A stretch of 18,913 bases of DNA from Polaromonas sp. (GTDB taxonomy: Bacteria > Pseudomonadota > Gammaproteobacteria > Burkholderiales > Burkholderiaceae_C), in contig JACMQR010000120.1 of the NCBI GenBank assembly GCA_014376885.1, positions 1 to 18,913 of the forward strand, read 5' to 3'. Position 1 is the first letter of the stretch. Every line of letters begins with the position of its first letter. Made by a program: the position numbers and the translations under genes. Below, in pieces: positions 6,906-15,021 of the stretch. The notes beneath the pieces were generated by a model. It was not told where the DNA came from. It did no database searches and saw nothing but the letters and a program-made list of their open reading frames with translations.

Positions 6906-6921
6906 CGGCGCATTTCTTGCT
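6906..6921 (+). promoter_or_regulatory. Candidate sigma-54 promoter for the ammonium transporter
   Basis: CGGCGCATTTCTTGCT has GG at 6907-6908 and GC at 6919-6920, exactly 10 nt apart. The TTGCT half fits the -12 consensus and GGC fits the -24 half, though the preceding T and following AC are not matched. Nitrogen-limited control by sigma-54 is common for amt genes. No convincing NtrC site pair is visible upstream. Confidence 0.35.
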
Positions 6922-7025
6922 TCACTTCGGTGCAGTTTTTGAAAAAAATCGGCAATATTCGGAAGAAGTCACAAAAATTCAGAGAATTGCACTGAAAAAC
7001 CACCTATTTACGGAAAGAACAATTT

Positions 7026-8228
7026 ATGGAAGCACTAAAACAGGGCTCGGATGCCCTGTTCATTTTGTTGGGCGGCATCATGGTGCTGGCGATGCACGCC
7101 GGCTTTGCCTTTCTTGAACTGGGCACGGTGCGCAAGAAAAACCAGGTCAACGCGCTGGTCAAGATCCTGGTGGATTTCTCGGTTTCCACCGTGGTTTACT
7201 TTGCCGTGGGTTACGGCGTGGCCTATGGCACCCACTTTTTTGTGGGCGCCGAACAGCTGGCGGCCAAAAATGGCTATGAGCTGGTCAAGTTCTTTTTCCT
7301 GCTGACCTTTGCCGCGGCCATTCCGGCGATTATTTCCGGCGGCATTGCCGAGCGCGCGCGTTTTTATCCCCAGCTGATCGCCACCGCCGTCATTGTCGGG
7401 TTTGTCTATCCGTTTTTTGAGGGCATTGCCTGGAACCAGCACTTTGGCGTGCAGGCCTGGATCAAGTCGCTCACCGGCGCCGAGTTTCATGACTTTGCCG
7501 GCTCTGTCGTGGTTCACGCAGTGGGCGGCTGGCTGGCCCTGCCGGCGGTGCTTTTGCTGGGCGCGCGCAGCAACCGCTACAGGAAGGATGGCGCCATGTC
7601 GGCGCATCCGCCGTCAAGCATTCCTTTTCTGGCGCTGGGTTCCTGGATTTTGGTGGTCGGCTGGTTTGGCTTCAATGTGATGAGCGCGCAAACCCTGGAC
7701 AAGATCTCCGGCCTGGTGGCGGTCAATTCGCTGATGGCCATGGTGGGCGGCACGCTGGCCGCGCTGGCGGTTGGCAAAAACGACCCCGGCTTTGTCTACA
7801 ACGGGCCGCTGGCCGGGCTGGTGGCGGTCTGCGCCGGCTCCGATGTCATGCATCCGCTGGGCGCGCTGGTGGTCGGCAGCGTGGCCGGTGCGCTGTTTGT
7901 CCTGATGTTCACCCTGACCCAGAACAAATGGAAGATCGACGATGTGCTCGGCGTCTGGCCCCTGCATGGGCTGTGCGGCACCTGGGGCGGACTGGCGGCG
8001 GGCATTTTTGGCAGCCAGGCATTGGGCGGCCTGGGCGGCATCCATCTGGGCGCGCAGCTGATCGGCACGGCCATGGGCGTGGCCTGGGCGGTGCTGGCAG
8101 GATTCATCGTCTATGGCGCACTGAAAATGACCATGGGGCTGCGCCTGAGCCAGGAGGAAGAATTTGAAGGCGCCGACCGGTCCATTCACCGGATTGGGGC
8201 GACACCAGAACACGAGGTAAATTGGTAA
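7026..8228 (+). CDS. amtB: Ammonium transporter (Amt/MEP/Rh family)
   Basis: This is a 400-residue inner-membrane channel that conducts ammonium. Eleven hydrophobic segments are expected. Visible landmarks are GTVRKKNQVNALVK, SGGIAERARFYPQ, DFAGSVVVHAVGGW (first pore His) and WPLHGLCGTWGGL (second pore His). It ends with a short charged cytoplasmic tail, EEEFEGADRSIHRIG, a tail type that contacts GlnK-like PII proteins. The start ATG has GGAAAGAA about 6 nt upstream. No glnK gene is next to it; it stands alone between the metX leader and the RRM gene. The family is certain; the exact subtype symbol is by similarity. Confidence 0.95.
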   Translation: MEALKQGSDALFILLGGIMVLAMHAGFAFLELGTVRKKNQVNALVKILVDFSVSTVVYFAVGYGVAYGTHFFVGAEQLAAKNGYELVKFFFLLTFAAAIPAIISGGIAERARFYPQLIATAVIVGFVYPFFEGIAWNQHFGVQAWIKSLTGAEFHDFAGSVVVHAVGGWLALPAVLLLGARSNRYRKDGAMSAHPPSSIPFLALGSWILVVGWFGFNVMSAQTLDKISGLVAVNSLMAMVGGTLAALAVGKNDPGFVYNGPLAGLVAVCAGSDVMHPLGALVVGSVAGALFVLMFTLTQNKWKIDDVLGVWPLHGLCGTWGGLAAGIFGSQALGGLGGIHLGAQLIGTAMGVAWAVLAGFIVYGALKMTMGLRLSQEEEFEGADRSIHRIGATPEHEVNW

Positions 8229-8416
8229 CTATTTACAAAAAACGAAACTTCAAGAACCTGGTGGCTTTGACCGTTCCAATACGGCAGCCCGACCATGGCC
8301 TGCGGGATGTTAAAAAATGGCTCGGGAGGTAAGTGTTTCTACCTCGCTATTTGTGACAACCGGGCAGCGCTGCGCCATTGCGGGCCTTGTTTGCCAAAAA
8401 ACCGCCGGCTAAGATT

Positions 8417-8450
8417 CACCGGCAAATGCGAGGTTTGCATTGTCCCGGTG
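8417..8450 (+). repeat. Long imperfect hairpin between amtB and the RRM gene
   Basis: CACCGG (8417-8422) pairs with CCGGTG (8445-8450). Inside, CAAATGC pairs with GCATTG with one bulged A, and TC is bulged on the 3' side. It has no T-run. It may end amtB transcripts or mark a regulatory site. Confidence 0.45.
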
Positions 8451-8481
8451 ACCGGTCCGTTTCGCGCGCTACAGCGGTAGG

Positions 8482-8510
8482 TTGAAGAAATGTTGTGCTT
8501 TCGGTATCCC
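8482..8510 (+). promoter_or_regulatory. Weak candidate promoter of the RRM gene
   Basis: TTGAAG (8482-8487), a 17-nt spacer, then TATCCC (8505-8510). The -35 is good and the -10 poor. The predicted leader would be about 30 nt, T-rich and ending in AGAGGAG. Confidence 0.3.
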
Positions 8511-8547
8511 GTCGCTTTTGTTTTTATGTTTTAGAGGAGTTCCCTTC

Positions 8548-8958
8548 ATGGGCAACAAGCTATACGTCGGCAACCTGCCCTATACGGTGCGCGACGAAGA
8601 CCTGCAGCAGTCCTTTGGCCAGTTCGGCTCCGTCACCAGTGCAAAAGTCATGATGGAGCGCGAGACCGGCCGCTCCAAAGGCTTTGGATTTGTCGAAATG
8701 GCCAGCGACGCCCAGGCGCAGGCGGCCGTCAACGGCATGAATGGCCAGTCTTTGGGCGGCCGCAACGTGGTCGTGAACGAAGCCCGTCCCATGGAGGCGC
8801 GAGCGCCCCGCAGCAGTGGCTTCGGGGGTGGCACGGACGGCGGCGGCGCTGGCTACGGCGGCCGCTCATCAGGCGGCGCCAGCGATGGCGGCTTTCGCAG
8901 CCCCTACGGCGGCAGCCGCTCTGGTGGCGGTGGCAGCGGCGGCCGCAGCGGCTACTGA
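8548..8958 (+). CDS. Small RRM RNA-binding protein with glycine-rich tail
   Basis: This is a 136-residue protein with a single RNA recognition motif at residues 1-80. RNP2 is LYVGNL and RNP1 is SKGFGFVEM, both intact. A low-complexity tail rich in Gly, Ser and Arg (GGGTDGGGAGYGGRSSGG and onward) ends in RSGY. This matches the small bacterial RRM/glycine-rich group often linked to cold or stress RNA handling; the RNA targets are unknown. The start ATG at 8548 has a strong AGAGGAG 8 nt upstream. An earlier in-frame ATG at 8482 would add a 22-residue hydrophobic extension but lacks a ribosome site, so I reject it. Confidence 0.93.
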   Translation: MGNKLYVGNLPYTVRDEDLQQSFGQFGSVTSAKVMMERETGRSKGFGFVEMASDAQAQAAVNGMNGQSLGGRNVVVNEARPMEARAPRSSGFGGGTDGGGAGYGGRSSGGASDGGFRSPYGGSRSGGGGSGGRSGY

Positions 8959-8984
8959 ACGCTGCCAGCAGCGTGGTCCGGCTG

Positions 8985-9010
8985 CCTGAAAAAACCGCTT
9001 TTTTTTCAGG
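8985..9010. terminator. Bidirectional terminator between the RRM gene and lptC
   Basis: CCTGAAAAAA (8985-8994), loop CCGC, then a T-run and TCAGG ending at 9010: a 10-bp stem with A-run and T-run on opposite sides. It lies 27 nt after the RRM stop and could also end lptC transcription from the other strand. Confidence 0.75.
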
Positions 9011-9073
9011 TCAGCCAGCCACTAGTGAACCGCCGCAGCAGCCCTTCTCAAATGGCTGGAGCCGCCGCTTGAC

Positions 9074-9790
9074 TCAGCGCCGGGGCGCGGCGCGCGCCGG
9101 CATGGCAGCGGCGGATTGCGGCATCAGCAGGCCGCGCACCCGGCCTGTGAGCAGCGCCACCTGGTCCAGGTTGCTGTAGCTGAAAACATTTCCGGTGAAC
9201 TGGTCGGTTCCACGGATCAGCAGCACCGGCAGGTGCGACTGGACCCGATCTTCGTTCAGGAACGCATGCAGGAATTCACCCCGGAACTCAAGCTGCGGCG
9301 TTTCTTTTTGCCCGGCAGCCTGGCTCGCCAGCCGCACCACCCGCGCATTACCGGTCAGCTGCACTTCGGAGCCGTCACCGTTGGCGTAAGCCCGGTTGGC
9401 CGTCGCCGTGGTGAGTTGCCGTTGGAGATTGACACTGCGAATCCGGGCTTGGTCAATTTCCAGAATGTCGGTGTCGGGAAAATGGCGCGCCTGCGAGCCG
9501 GCCACCTCGCTTTGGAGATGGCCGCTGGCGTCAAATGTTTTGATGGTGAAGTTCTGCATGAAGTAATCGGCCTCATGGCTGACCGCCGGGGCCGCTTCGG
9601 GCGCACTGAGCAGGGGCGTGTTGCGCACCAGCCAATAGGTTCCCAGGGCCAGGGCACCCATCATCACAAGCGGCATGTAAATGGCCGCGCGGTCCCAGAG
9701 AAGCCACAGCTGGCGCCACGCACGATGCCCCCGGCGCGGCGCGGCCGGGCGGCCGGCACCGGTTGGCAAAGCAGGCAGGTGTCTTGTCAT
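9074..9790 (-). CDS. lptC: LptC, LPS export complex protein
   Basis: LptC is the bitopic inner-membrane protein that passes lipopolysaccharide from LptB2FG to LptA. One N-terminal membrane segment (IYMPLVMMGALALGTYWLV) follows a basic, Pro-rich start. A beta-jellyroll periplasmic part follows, with YFMQNFTIKTFDASGHLQSEV, ILEIDQARI and EVQLTGNARVVR typical of the family. I start at ATG 9790 (MTRHLPALP), which overlaps the kdsC stop by 4 nt (ATGA). The protein is 238 residues. The Ala/Arg-rich C-terminus (AMPARAAPRR) is not conserved sequence. No lptA or lptB follows, which is unusual. Confidence 0.88.
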   Translation of the reverse strand: MTRHLPALPTGAGRPAAPRRGHRAWRQLWLLWDRAAIYMPLVMMGALALGTYWLVRNTPLLSAPEAAPAVSHEADYFMQNFTIKTFDASGHLQSEVAGSQARHFPDTDILEIDQARIRSVNLQRQLTTATANRAYANGDGSEVQLTGNARVVRLASQAAGQKETPQLEFRGEFLHAFLNEDRVQSHLPVLLIRGTDQFTGNVFSYSNLDQVALLTGRVRGLLMPQSAAAMPARAAPRR

Positions 9791-10404
9791 TCGAGGTACT
9801 TGCGCAGCAGGTCGGCATACAGGCCGCTGGCGACCAGCAGTAAATCGCAAAACTCGCGCACCGCGCCCTGGCCGCCCGGCAGGCGCGTGACATGGTCGGC
9901 TCGCTGCCTGACCTCCGGATGGGCGTTGGCTGGCGCGCAGCTCAACGCCGCCCGGCCCATCATCGGCAGATCGGGCCAGTCGTCGCCCATGGCCGCAGCT
10001 GCCGGCCAGTCCAGCCCCAATGCCCGCAGCGTCTGCTCGGCAGCCGGCCGTTTGTCTTCCGTGCCAAAGTGCGCCTGGGTGATGCCCAGCGCCTGCAACC
10101 GAGCGCGCAGCACCGAGCTGTCCCGGCCGGTGATGACGACGGGCGTGATTCCCGCTTTTTGCAGCAGTTTCAGGCCGTGGCCGTCCAGCGTGTTGAACCG
10201 CTTGATGGTCTCGCCGGACGAGCTGAAGCCGCCCGCCTGCCCGGCCTGCTCATGCCCGGCCGGGTACTCCGAAAAATACAGGCCGCCATCGGTGAGCACG
10301 CCATCGACATCAAAAAAAGCCACCTTGATGCCCTGGCCGCGCAGCAGCAACTCCGGCGGGAAATTCAGGGAAGGCGTGAAGGCTTGCGCCGGCTGGACGG
10401 ACAT
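9787..10404 (-). CDS. kdsC: KdsC, 3-deoxy-manno-octulosonate-8-phosphate phosphatase
   Basis: This HAD-family phosphatase (205 residues) removes phosphate from Kdo-8-phosphate on the way to the LPS core sugar Kdo. The catalytic motif is FFDVDGVLTDGGLYF, followed by IKRFNTLDGHGLKLL, VITGRDS and the Mg-binding GDDWPDLPMM. About 15 residues (PAGHEQAGQAGGFSSS) sit between LYFSEY and GETIKRF, longer than in many homologues and in a surface-loop position. It lies 1 nt after kdsD and overlaps lptC, so the three genes form one transcription unit. Confidence 0.93.
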   Translation of the reverse strand: MSVQPAQAFTPSLNFPPELLLRGQGIKVAFFDVDGVLTDGGLYFSEYPAGHEQAGQAGGFSSSGETIKRFNTLDGHGLKLLQKAGITPVVITGRDSSVLRARLQALGITQAHFGTEDKRPAAEQTLRALGLDWPAAAAMGDDWPDLPMMGRAALSCAPANAHPEVRQRADHVTRLPGGQGAVREFCDLLLVASGLYADLLRKYLE

Positions 10405-10405
10405 G

Positions 10406-11398
10406 TCAGATGACCTTGGCGCGCATCAGGTCGTTGGTGTTCAGGGCGCCGCACAGCGCGCCGCGCTCATCGACCACCAGCACGCTGTTGATGCGGTGCT
10501 GCTCCATCAGCGCAGCCGCCTCGACTGCGAGCGCGCTGCGCCTGACCGTGTGGGGGCGGGCATGCATCACGTCAGCCGCCCGCAAAGCGCGCAAATCCAC
10601 GCCTTTTTCAACCAGCCGGCGCAAATCGCCGTCGGTGAAAATGCCCAGCACCTGCCCCTGGCCATCCACCACAGCGGACGCGCCCAGGCCCTTGGCGCTC
10701 ATTTCCCGCATCAGCTCGGTAAATGGGGTGCCGGCCGCCACCTGCGGGACCGCCGGGCCACTGCGCATCACATCGCTGACATGGGTGAGCAGCTTGCGGC
10801 CCAGCGCGCCGCCAGGGTGCGAGCGGGCGAAGTCTTCCGGCCTGAAGCCGCGGGCGTCCAGCAGCGCCACCGCCAGGGCGTCGCCCATGGCCAGCTGCGC
10901 CGTGGTGCTGGCGGTCGGCGCCAGGTTCAGGGGACATGCCTCGCGGGCCACGCTGGTGTCCAGCGTGACACGGGACTGCAGGGCAAGCGTGGAGCGCCGG
11001 CCGCCGGTGATGGCAATCAGCGCAATACCCAGGCGGCTGAGCACCGGCAAGATGGCCATCAGCTCTTCACTTTCGCCGCTGTTGGAGATGGCCAGCACCA
11101 CATCGACCGCCTGAATCATGCCCAGGTCGCCATGGCTGGCCTCGGCGGGATGAACAAACATGGCCGGCGTGCCGGTCGAAGCCAGCGTTGCCGCAATTTT
11201 CCGGCCGATATGACCGCTTTTGCCCATGCCCATGACCACCACCCGCCCGCGGCAGGCCATCAGCAGCTCGACCGCCTGCACGAACTCGGCGCCGACCCGG
11301 CTGGCCATCTCCAGCACGGCAGCGGCTTCGACCTCGAACGTCATCCTTGCCAGGCTCAAGGCCTGGTCAGCATTCACGGTGGCGGCTTGACAACTCAT
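10406..11398 (-). CDS. kdsD: KdsD/KpsF-type arabinose-5-phosphate isomerase
   Basis: It interconverts ribulose-5-phosphate and arabinose-5-phosphate, the first step of Kdo synthesis. The 330 residues contain a SIS sugar-isomerase domain (about 40-175; GRVVVMGMGKSGHIGRKIAATLAS, HPAEASHGDLGM, ISNSGES), then SHPGGALGRKLL, then two CBS domains (about 205-330) ending VLVVDERGALCGALNTNDLMRAKVI. It is first in the kdsD-kdsC-lptC unit and divergent from the Kef-type gene. No Shine-Dalgarno is visible before the ATG. A TAGAAT box lies 6 nt upstream, so the transcript may start at or next to the start codon. Confidence 0.94.
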   Translation of the reverse strand: MSCQAATVNADQALSLARMTFEVEAAAVLEMASRVGAEFVQAVELLMACRGRVVVMGMGKSGHIGRKIAATLASTGTPAMFVHPAEASHGDLGMIQAVDVVLAISNSGESEELMAILPVLSRLGIALIAITGGRRSTLALQSRVTLDTSVAREACPLNLAPTASTTAQLAMGDALAVALLDARGFRPEDFARSHPGGALGRKLLTHVSDVMRSGPAVPQVAAGTPFTELMREMSAKGLGASAVVDGQGQVLGIFTDGDLRRLVEKGVDLRALRAADVMHARPHTVRRSALAVEAAALMEQHRINSVLVVDERGALCGALNTNDLMRAKVI

Positions 11399-11404
11399 GG
11401 CTGC

Positions 11405-11410
11405 ATTCTA
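11405..11410 (-). promoter_or_regulatory. Candidate -10 box directly upstream of kdsD
   Basis: TAGAAT on the minus strand is 6 nt before the kdsD ATG. If used, the message would be nearly leaderless. No good -35 is seen. The divergent gene shows the weaker box TACCAT at 11473-11478, 6 nt before its own ATG. Confidence 0.3.
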
Positions 11411-11484
11411 TCGACGCGCCAGCCAGGCGGCCGGGCTGGTGGAAACCGGCTGGCCAACGAAAAACCATCGGCTACCATGCACCA

Positions 11485-13470
11485 ATGAGCGCCCTTGAAC
11501 TGACCCTTTTGTACCTGCTGGCCGCAGTGCTTGGGGTGGTCATTTGTCGTTCCTTCAAATTGCCCCCCATGCTGGGCTACCTGGCTGTGGGCGTGGTGAT
11601 CGGCCCGCATGCGATGGCGCTGGCCCAGAACTCCGACAGCGTGCGCCATCTGGGCGAGTTCGGTGTCGTTTTCCTGATGTTTGTCATTGGCCTGGAATTT
11701 AACCTGCCCAGGCTGCGGTCGATGCGTCGCCATGTGTTCGGGCTGGGCTTTTTGCAGGTGGGGCTCACCATCCTCCTGGTGACCCTGGGTTCGTGGCTGC
11801 TGGCTCGCCTGGCGCCAGACCTGTGGCAAGTGCCGTGGCAGACGGCGCTTGCCCTGTCGGGCGCCATGGCCATGAGCAGCACGGCGATTGTGGTCAAGCT
11901 GCTGGCCGAGCGCCTGGAGCTGGCGTCCGAGCATGGCAAGCGAGTGATGGGCGTGCTGCTGTTTCAAGACCTGGCCGTCGTTCCCTTGCTGGTGCTGATT
12001 CCCGCGCTCGGCTCGCCTGCCGATGAGCTGTTTCTCAGCCTGGGCGTGGCCGGGTTGAAGGCAGCGGTCTTGCTGGGCCTGCTGCTGACCGGCGGGCAGC
12101 GGGTCATGCGCTGGTGGCTCACGCTGGTGGCGCGGCGAAAAAGCGAAGAGCTGTTTGTGCTCAACCTCCTGCTGGTGACGCTGGCGCTGGCCTGGCTGAC
12201 CGAACTGGCGGGCTTGAGCCTGGCCCTGGGCGCTTTCATTGCGGGCATGCTGATCTCCGAGACACAGTACAAGCACCAGGTGGAAACCGACATCCGGCCG
12301 TTCCACGATGTGCTACTCGGCCTTTTTTTCATCAGCGTCGGCATGCTGCTTGACTGGCACCAGGTTGTCGAGCATTGGCCGCTGGTGCTGTTGCTGCTGA
12401 CCGTGCCGGTGTTTTTCAAGCTGCTTCTCGTGACAGCGCTGGCCCGCAGCCTGGGCGCAACAGCAGGCGTGTCCCTGCGCACCGGCCTTTACCTGGCCCA
12501 GGCGGGCGAGTTCGGCTTTGTGCTGCTGTCGCTGGCGCAGGGGCACCAGCTCGTTCCGCCCGGCCTGATCAATCCCATTTTGGCCAGCATGGTGCTGTCC
12601 ATGCTGGCCACGCCCTTCATCATCCTGTATGCCAACCGCATTGTGATGAAGCTGGTGTCCAGCGAATGGCTGCAGCAGTCGCTGCAGATGACCACCATCG
12701 CCAGCAAATCGATGAACGCCAACCGGCATGTGATCATTTGCGGCTATGGCCGGTGCGGCCAGAACCTGGGCCGCATGCTGGAGCGGGAAAGCATTCCCTA
12801 CATTGCGCTTGACCTCGACCCCGATCGGGTTCGCCAGGCGGCGGCCGCCGGCAACCCAGTGGTGTTCGGCGATGCGGTCCGGCTGCAGTCGCTCATCGCG
12901 GCCGGCTTGGTGCGCGCCAGCGCCGTGGTGGTGACCTACCTCGACACGGCCAGTGCCCTGAAGGTGCTGGCCAACACCCGCACCCATGCGCCGACGGTGC
13001 CGATCATTGTCAGGACCGTCGACGACCGCGATCTGGAAAAACTCAAGGCGGGCGGCGCGACGGAGGTGGTTCCGGAAGCCATTGAAGGCAGCCTGATGCT
13101 GGCCAGCCATGCGCTGGCGCTGGTGGGCGTGCCGATGCGCCGCGTGATACGGGTGGTGCAGGACCAGCGGGACGCGCGCTACAACTTGCTGCGCGGATTT
13201 TTTCGCGGCGCCGACGATGACACCACCGACGAGCTCGACCAGGAGCGCCTGTTCACGGTCACGCTCGTGCCCGGCCTGGACGCCATCGGCAAGACGCTCG
13301 GGGAAATGGCATTGCAGGCCATCGCGGTGCGGACTGTCAGCTTGCGCCGCAGCAACGGCAAAACCCTCAAGGCGCTTGGCGAAACCAGGCTCGAAGCCGG
13401 GGACACGCTGGTTCTGCTGGGAAAGCCCGAAGCGCTGGCGCTGGCCGAGCAGCAGCTGTTGAAGATTTAG
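11485..13470 (+). CDS. KefB/KefC-like monovalent cation:proton antiporter
   Basis: This is a 661-residue CPA2 antiporter, a Kef-type potassium efflux system. A 12-13 segment membrane domain spans about residues 1-385, with MLGYLAVGVVIGPHAM, GAMAMSSTAIVVKLLAE, MGVLLFQDLAVVPLLVL, LALGAFIAGMLISET and FFISVGMLLDW. An RCK (TrkA-N) domain follows, with the nucleotide-binding GYGRCGQNLGRML at about 419 and acidic ALDLDPDR. A TrkA-C domain closes the protein (about 570-655). I start at ATG 11485 (MSALELTLLYLL); earlier in-frame codons read antisense to kdsD. No ribosome site is evident. Kef proteins are gated by glutathione adducts; the sequence alone does not tell KefB from KefC or from glutathione-independent relatives. 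Confidence 0.92.
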   Translation: MSALELTLLYLLAAVLGVVICRSFKLPPMLGYLAVGVVIGPHAMALAQNSDSVRHLGEFGVVFLMFVIGLEFNLPRLRSMRRHVFGLGFLQVGLTILLVTLGSWLLARLAPDLWQVPWQTALALSGAMAMSSTAIVVKLLAERLELASEHGKRVMGVLLFQDLAVVPLLVLIPALGSPADELFLSLGVAGLKAAVLLGLLLTGGQRVMRWWLTLVARRKSEELFVLNLLLVTLALAWLTELAGLSLALGAFIAGMLISETQYKHQVETDIRPFHDVLLGLFFISVGMLLDWHQVVEHWPLVLLLLTVPVFFKLLLVTALARSLGATAGVSLRTGLYLAQAGEFGFVLLSLAQGHQLVPPGLINPILASMVLSMLATPFIILYANRIVMKLVSSEWLQQSLQMTTIASKSMNANRHVIICGYGRCGQNLGRMLERESIPYIALDLDPDRVRQAAAAGNPVVFGDAVRLQSLIAAGLVRASAVVVTYLDTASALKVLANTRTHAPTVPIIVRTVDDRDLEKLKAGGATEVVPEAIEGSLMLASHALALVGVPMRRVIRVVQDQRDARYNLLRGFFRGADDDTTDELDQERLFTVTLVPGLDAIGKTLGEMALQAIAVRTVSLRRSNGKTLKALGETRLEAGDTLVLLGKPEALALAEQQLLKI

Positions 13471-13491
13471 GCACTCCTGTCTGCTTTTGTA

Positions 13492-13544
13492 GGAACGGCG
13501 GTTCCCTGCGGCCCGGCTTGCTGCCCTGGCGGCAAGCCCGGGCC
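13492..13544. terminator. Two adjacent hairpins between converging kef-type gene and mnmE
   Basis: GGAAC-GGCG-GTTCC (13492-13505) is followed by GGCCCGGCTTGC (13510-13521) pairing with GCAAGCCCGGGCC (13532-13544) with one bulge. The second stem is very GC-rich. Neither has a T-run, so classical intrinsic termination is uncertain, but position and strength suggest a two-way transcription stop. Confidence 0.5.
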
Positions 13545-13564
13545 ACGCGCAGCAGGAATGCCGG

Positions 13565-15001
13565 TTACTTGCCGATGCAGAAGTTTGAGAAAATCTCGCC
13601 CAGGAGATCGTCGGCACTGAACGCCCCGGTGATGGAGCCAAGCTGCAGCTGCGCCTGACGCAGATCTTCGGCCAGCAGGTCCAACGCCGGCGCGGCCGAT
13701 GCCAGCTGGGCCTGCGCCGCCAGCAACTGCTGCTGCACGCCGCGCAGCGCACTGACATGGCGCTCGCGCGCCATGAAGACACCTTCCGGGACCGCCTGCC
13801 AGCCCACCACCCGCAGCAACTGCTCGCGCAGCTCCTGCAGGCCAGCCTTGGTTTTGGCGGACACCTGCACGCCGCTGCCAGCCTGCCTGAGTACCTCCGG
13901 GCTGGCCATGTCGGACTTGTTCCAGACATCGATAACGGGTGTATTTTTTAAGAGTTTTGAGGCGATTGCGCTTGTAAGCAGGTCTTCTCTAGCTATGTAT
14001 TCAATAGCGTCTTGGCAGTTGTCGCCACGATCCTGGCGTGCCAGGTCATGGATGAACAGCACGGCGTCGGCGCTTTCGATTTCGCTCCAGGCCCGCTGGA
14101 TGCCGATTTTCTCGACCTCATCCTGCGCATCCCGCAGGCCGGCGGTGTCCACGACATGCAGCGGCACCCCGTCAATCTGGATGAGCTGGGACACCTTGTC
14201 GCGCGTCGTGCCAGCAACCGGCGTCACGATGGCCAGCTCGGCGCCGGCCAGCGCATTGAGCAGCGAGCTTTTGCCCACGTTGGGCTGCCCGGCAATCACC
14301 ACCTTGATGCCCTCGCGCAAGATGGCGCCCTGCACAGCGCGCTGCATGATGCCGGCCAGCGTGGCGTGCAGGCGCTGCAGTTGGCCCCGCGCATCGGCCT
14401 GTTGCAAAAAATCGATGTCTTCCTCGGGAAAATCCAGGCTGGCCTCCACCAGCATGCGCAGATGAACCAGCTGCTCGAGCAGCTGGTTGACGGCTTGCGA
14501 GAGCTCGCCGGTCATCGACCGCGCGGCAGAACGCGCTGCCGTTTCGGTGCTGGCGTCAATCAGGTCGGCAATCGCCTCGGCTTGCGCCAGGTCAATCTTG
14601 TCGTTGAGGAAAGCACGCTCGGTGAACTCGCCCGGCCCGGCGACTCGCAGCTGGGCCAGCACCGGCAGGCCGGTGGCAGGGCCCAGCGCCGCAGCCGCCT
14701 GCAGGCACCGGGCGAGCAGAAGTTGCAGCATCACCGGTCCGCCATGCGCTTGCAACTCAAGCACATCCTCGCCGGTGAACGAATGGGGGGCTGGAAAGAA
14801 AATGGCCAGCCCTTTGTCCATGACCTGGCCGCCGGCATCGTGAAATGGCAGGTAAGTGGCCATGCGGGGAACCAGCGCGCGCCCCATGAGGGCCTGAACA
14901 AGCGCCTTGATCCCCCGGCCCGAGACACGAACGATACCGACGGCACCACGCCCGGGCGGGGTGGCGATGGCGGCGATGGGATGGTGATGGCGAGCCAGCA
15001 T
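13565..15001 (-). CDS. mnmE: MnmE (TrmE), tRNA uridine-34 modification GTPase
   Basis: With MnmG, MnmE modifies the wobble uridine of several tRNAs. The 478 residues comprise an N-terminal tetrahydrofolate-binding domain ([34 protein letters not shown]), a helical domain, an inserted Ras-like G domain (G1 [13 protein letters not shown]2 GTTRD, G3 DTAGLRD, G4 NKSD), and the C-terminal CIGK with the catalytic Cys. The start ATG has GAGG about 4 nt upstream. Between [10 protein letters not shown] and VIDVWNKSD an AT-richer stretch (13941-14010) codes for an unusual Ile/Ala/Leu-rich segment, probably an absorbed repeat in the G3-G4 loop/helix. A terminator separates it from yidC. Confidence 0.96.
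   Translation of the reverse strand: MLARHHHPIAAIATPPGRGAVGIVRVSGRGIKALVQALMGRALVPRMATYLPFHDAGGQVMDKGLAIFFPAPHSFTGEDVLELQAHGGPVMLQLLLARCLQAAAALGPATGLPVLAQLRVAGPGEFTERAFLNDKIDLAQAEAIADLIDASTETAARSAARSMTGELSQAVNQLLEQLVHLRMLVEASLDFPEEDIDFLQQADARGQLQRLHATLAGIMQRAVQGAILREGIKVVIAGQPNVGKSSLLNALAGAELAIVTPVAGTTRDKVSQLIQIDGVPLHVVDTAGLRDAQDEVEKIGIQRAWSEIESADAVLFIHDLARQDRGDNCQDAIEYIAREDLLTSAIASKLLKNTPVIDVWNKSDMASPEVLRQAGSGVQVSAKTKAGLQELREQLLRVVGWQAVPEGVFMARERHVSALRGVQQQLLAAQAQLASAAPALDLLAEDLRQAQLQLGSITGAFSADDLLGEIFSNFCIGK
13941..14010 (-). repeat. AT-richer short element absorbed in frame by mnmE
   Basis: In the gene direction it begins GCTATTGAATACATAGC (an inverted repeat GCTAT/ATAGC), then has GCTTACAAGCGC, and ends in an A-run. 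It is much more AT-rich than the rest of mnmE. It codes for [20 protein letters not shown] at residues about 331-353 in the G domain. It shares the order CATAGCT, GCTTA, AAGC with the chrA patch. Confidence 0.45.
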
Positions 15002-15021
15002 GGAGCCTCAATGCACAATGG

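Larger units (their letters stand above)
8229..8547 (+). other. 319-nt intergenic region upstream of the RRM gene
   Basis: No convincing gene is seen. A 61-codon frame at 8295-8480 has no family resemblance or ribosome site. The region contains a long imperfect hairpin (8417-8450), a possible promoter (8482-8510) and a T-rich leader before the RRM start. No clear T-run terminator follows amtB. Confidence 0.5.

Noticed and set aside
6883..6935. NtrC site pair (TGCACC and GGTGCA) near amtB
   Set aside because: The half-sites are about 40 nt apart and straddle the candidate promoter, not the compact 17-bp site expected.
8295..8480. 61-codon frame upstream of the RRM gene
   Set aside because: No ribosome site and no recognisable motif; better explained as leader or intergenic DNA.
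9116..11488. 790-codon open frame on the plus strand opposite lptC-kdsC-kdsD
   Set aside because: It spans three recognised genes in antisense, has low-complexity composition and no plausible ribosome site.
12313..13929. 538-codon minus-strand frame opposite the antiporter and mnmE
   Set aside because: It runs across two real genes on different strands and shows only shadow composition.
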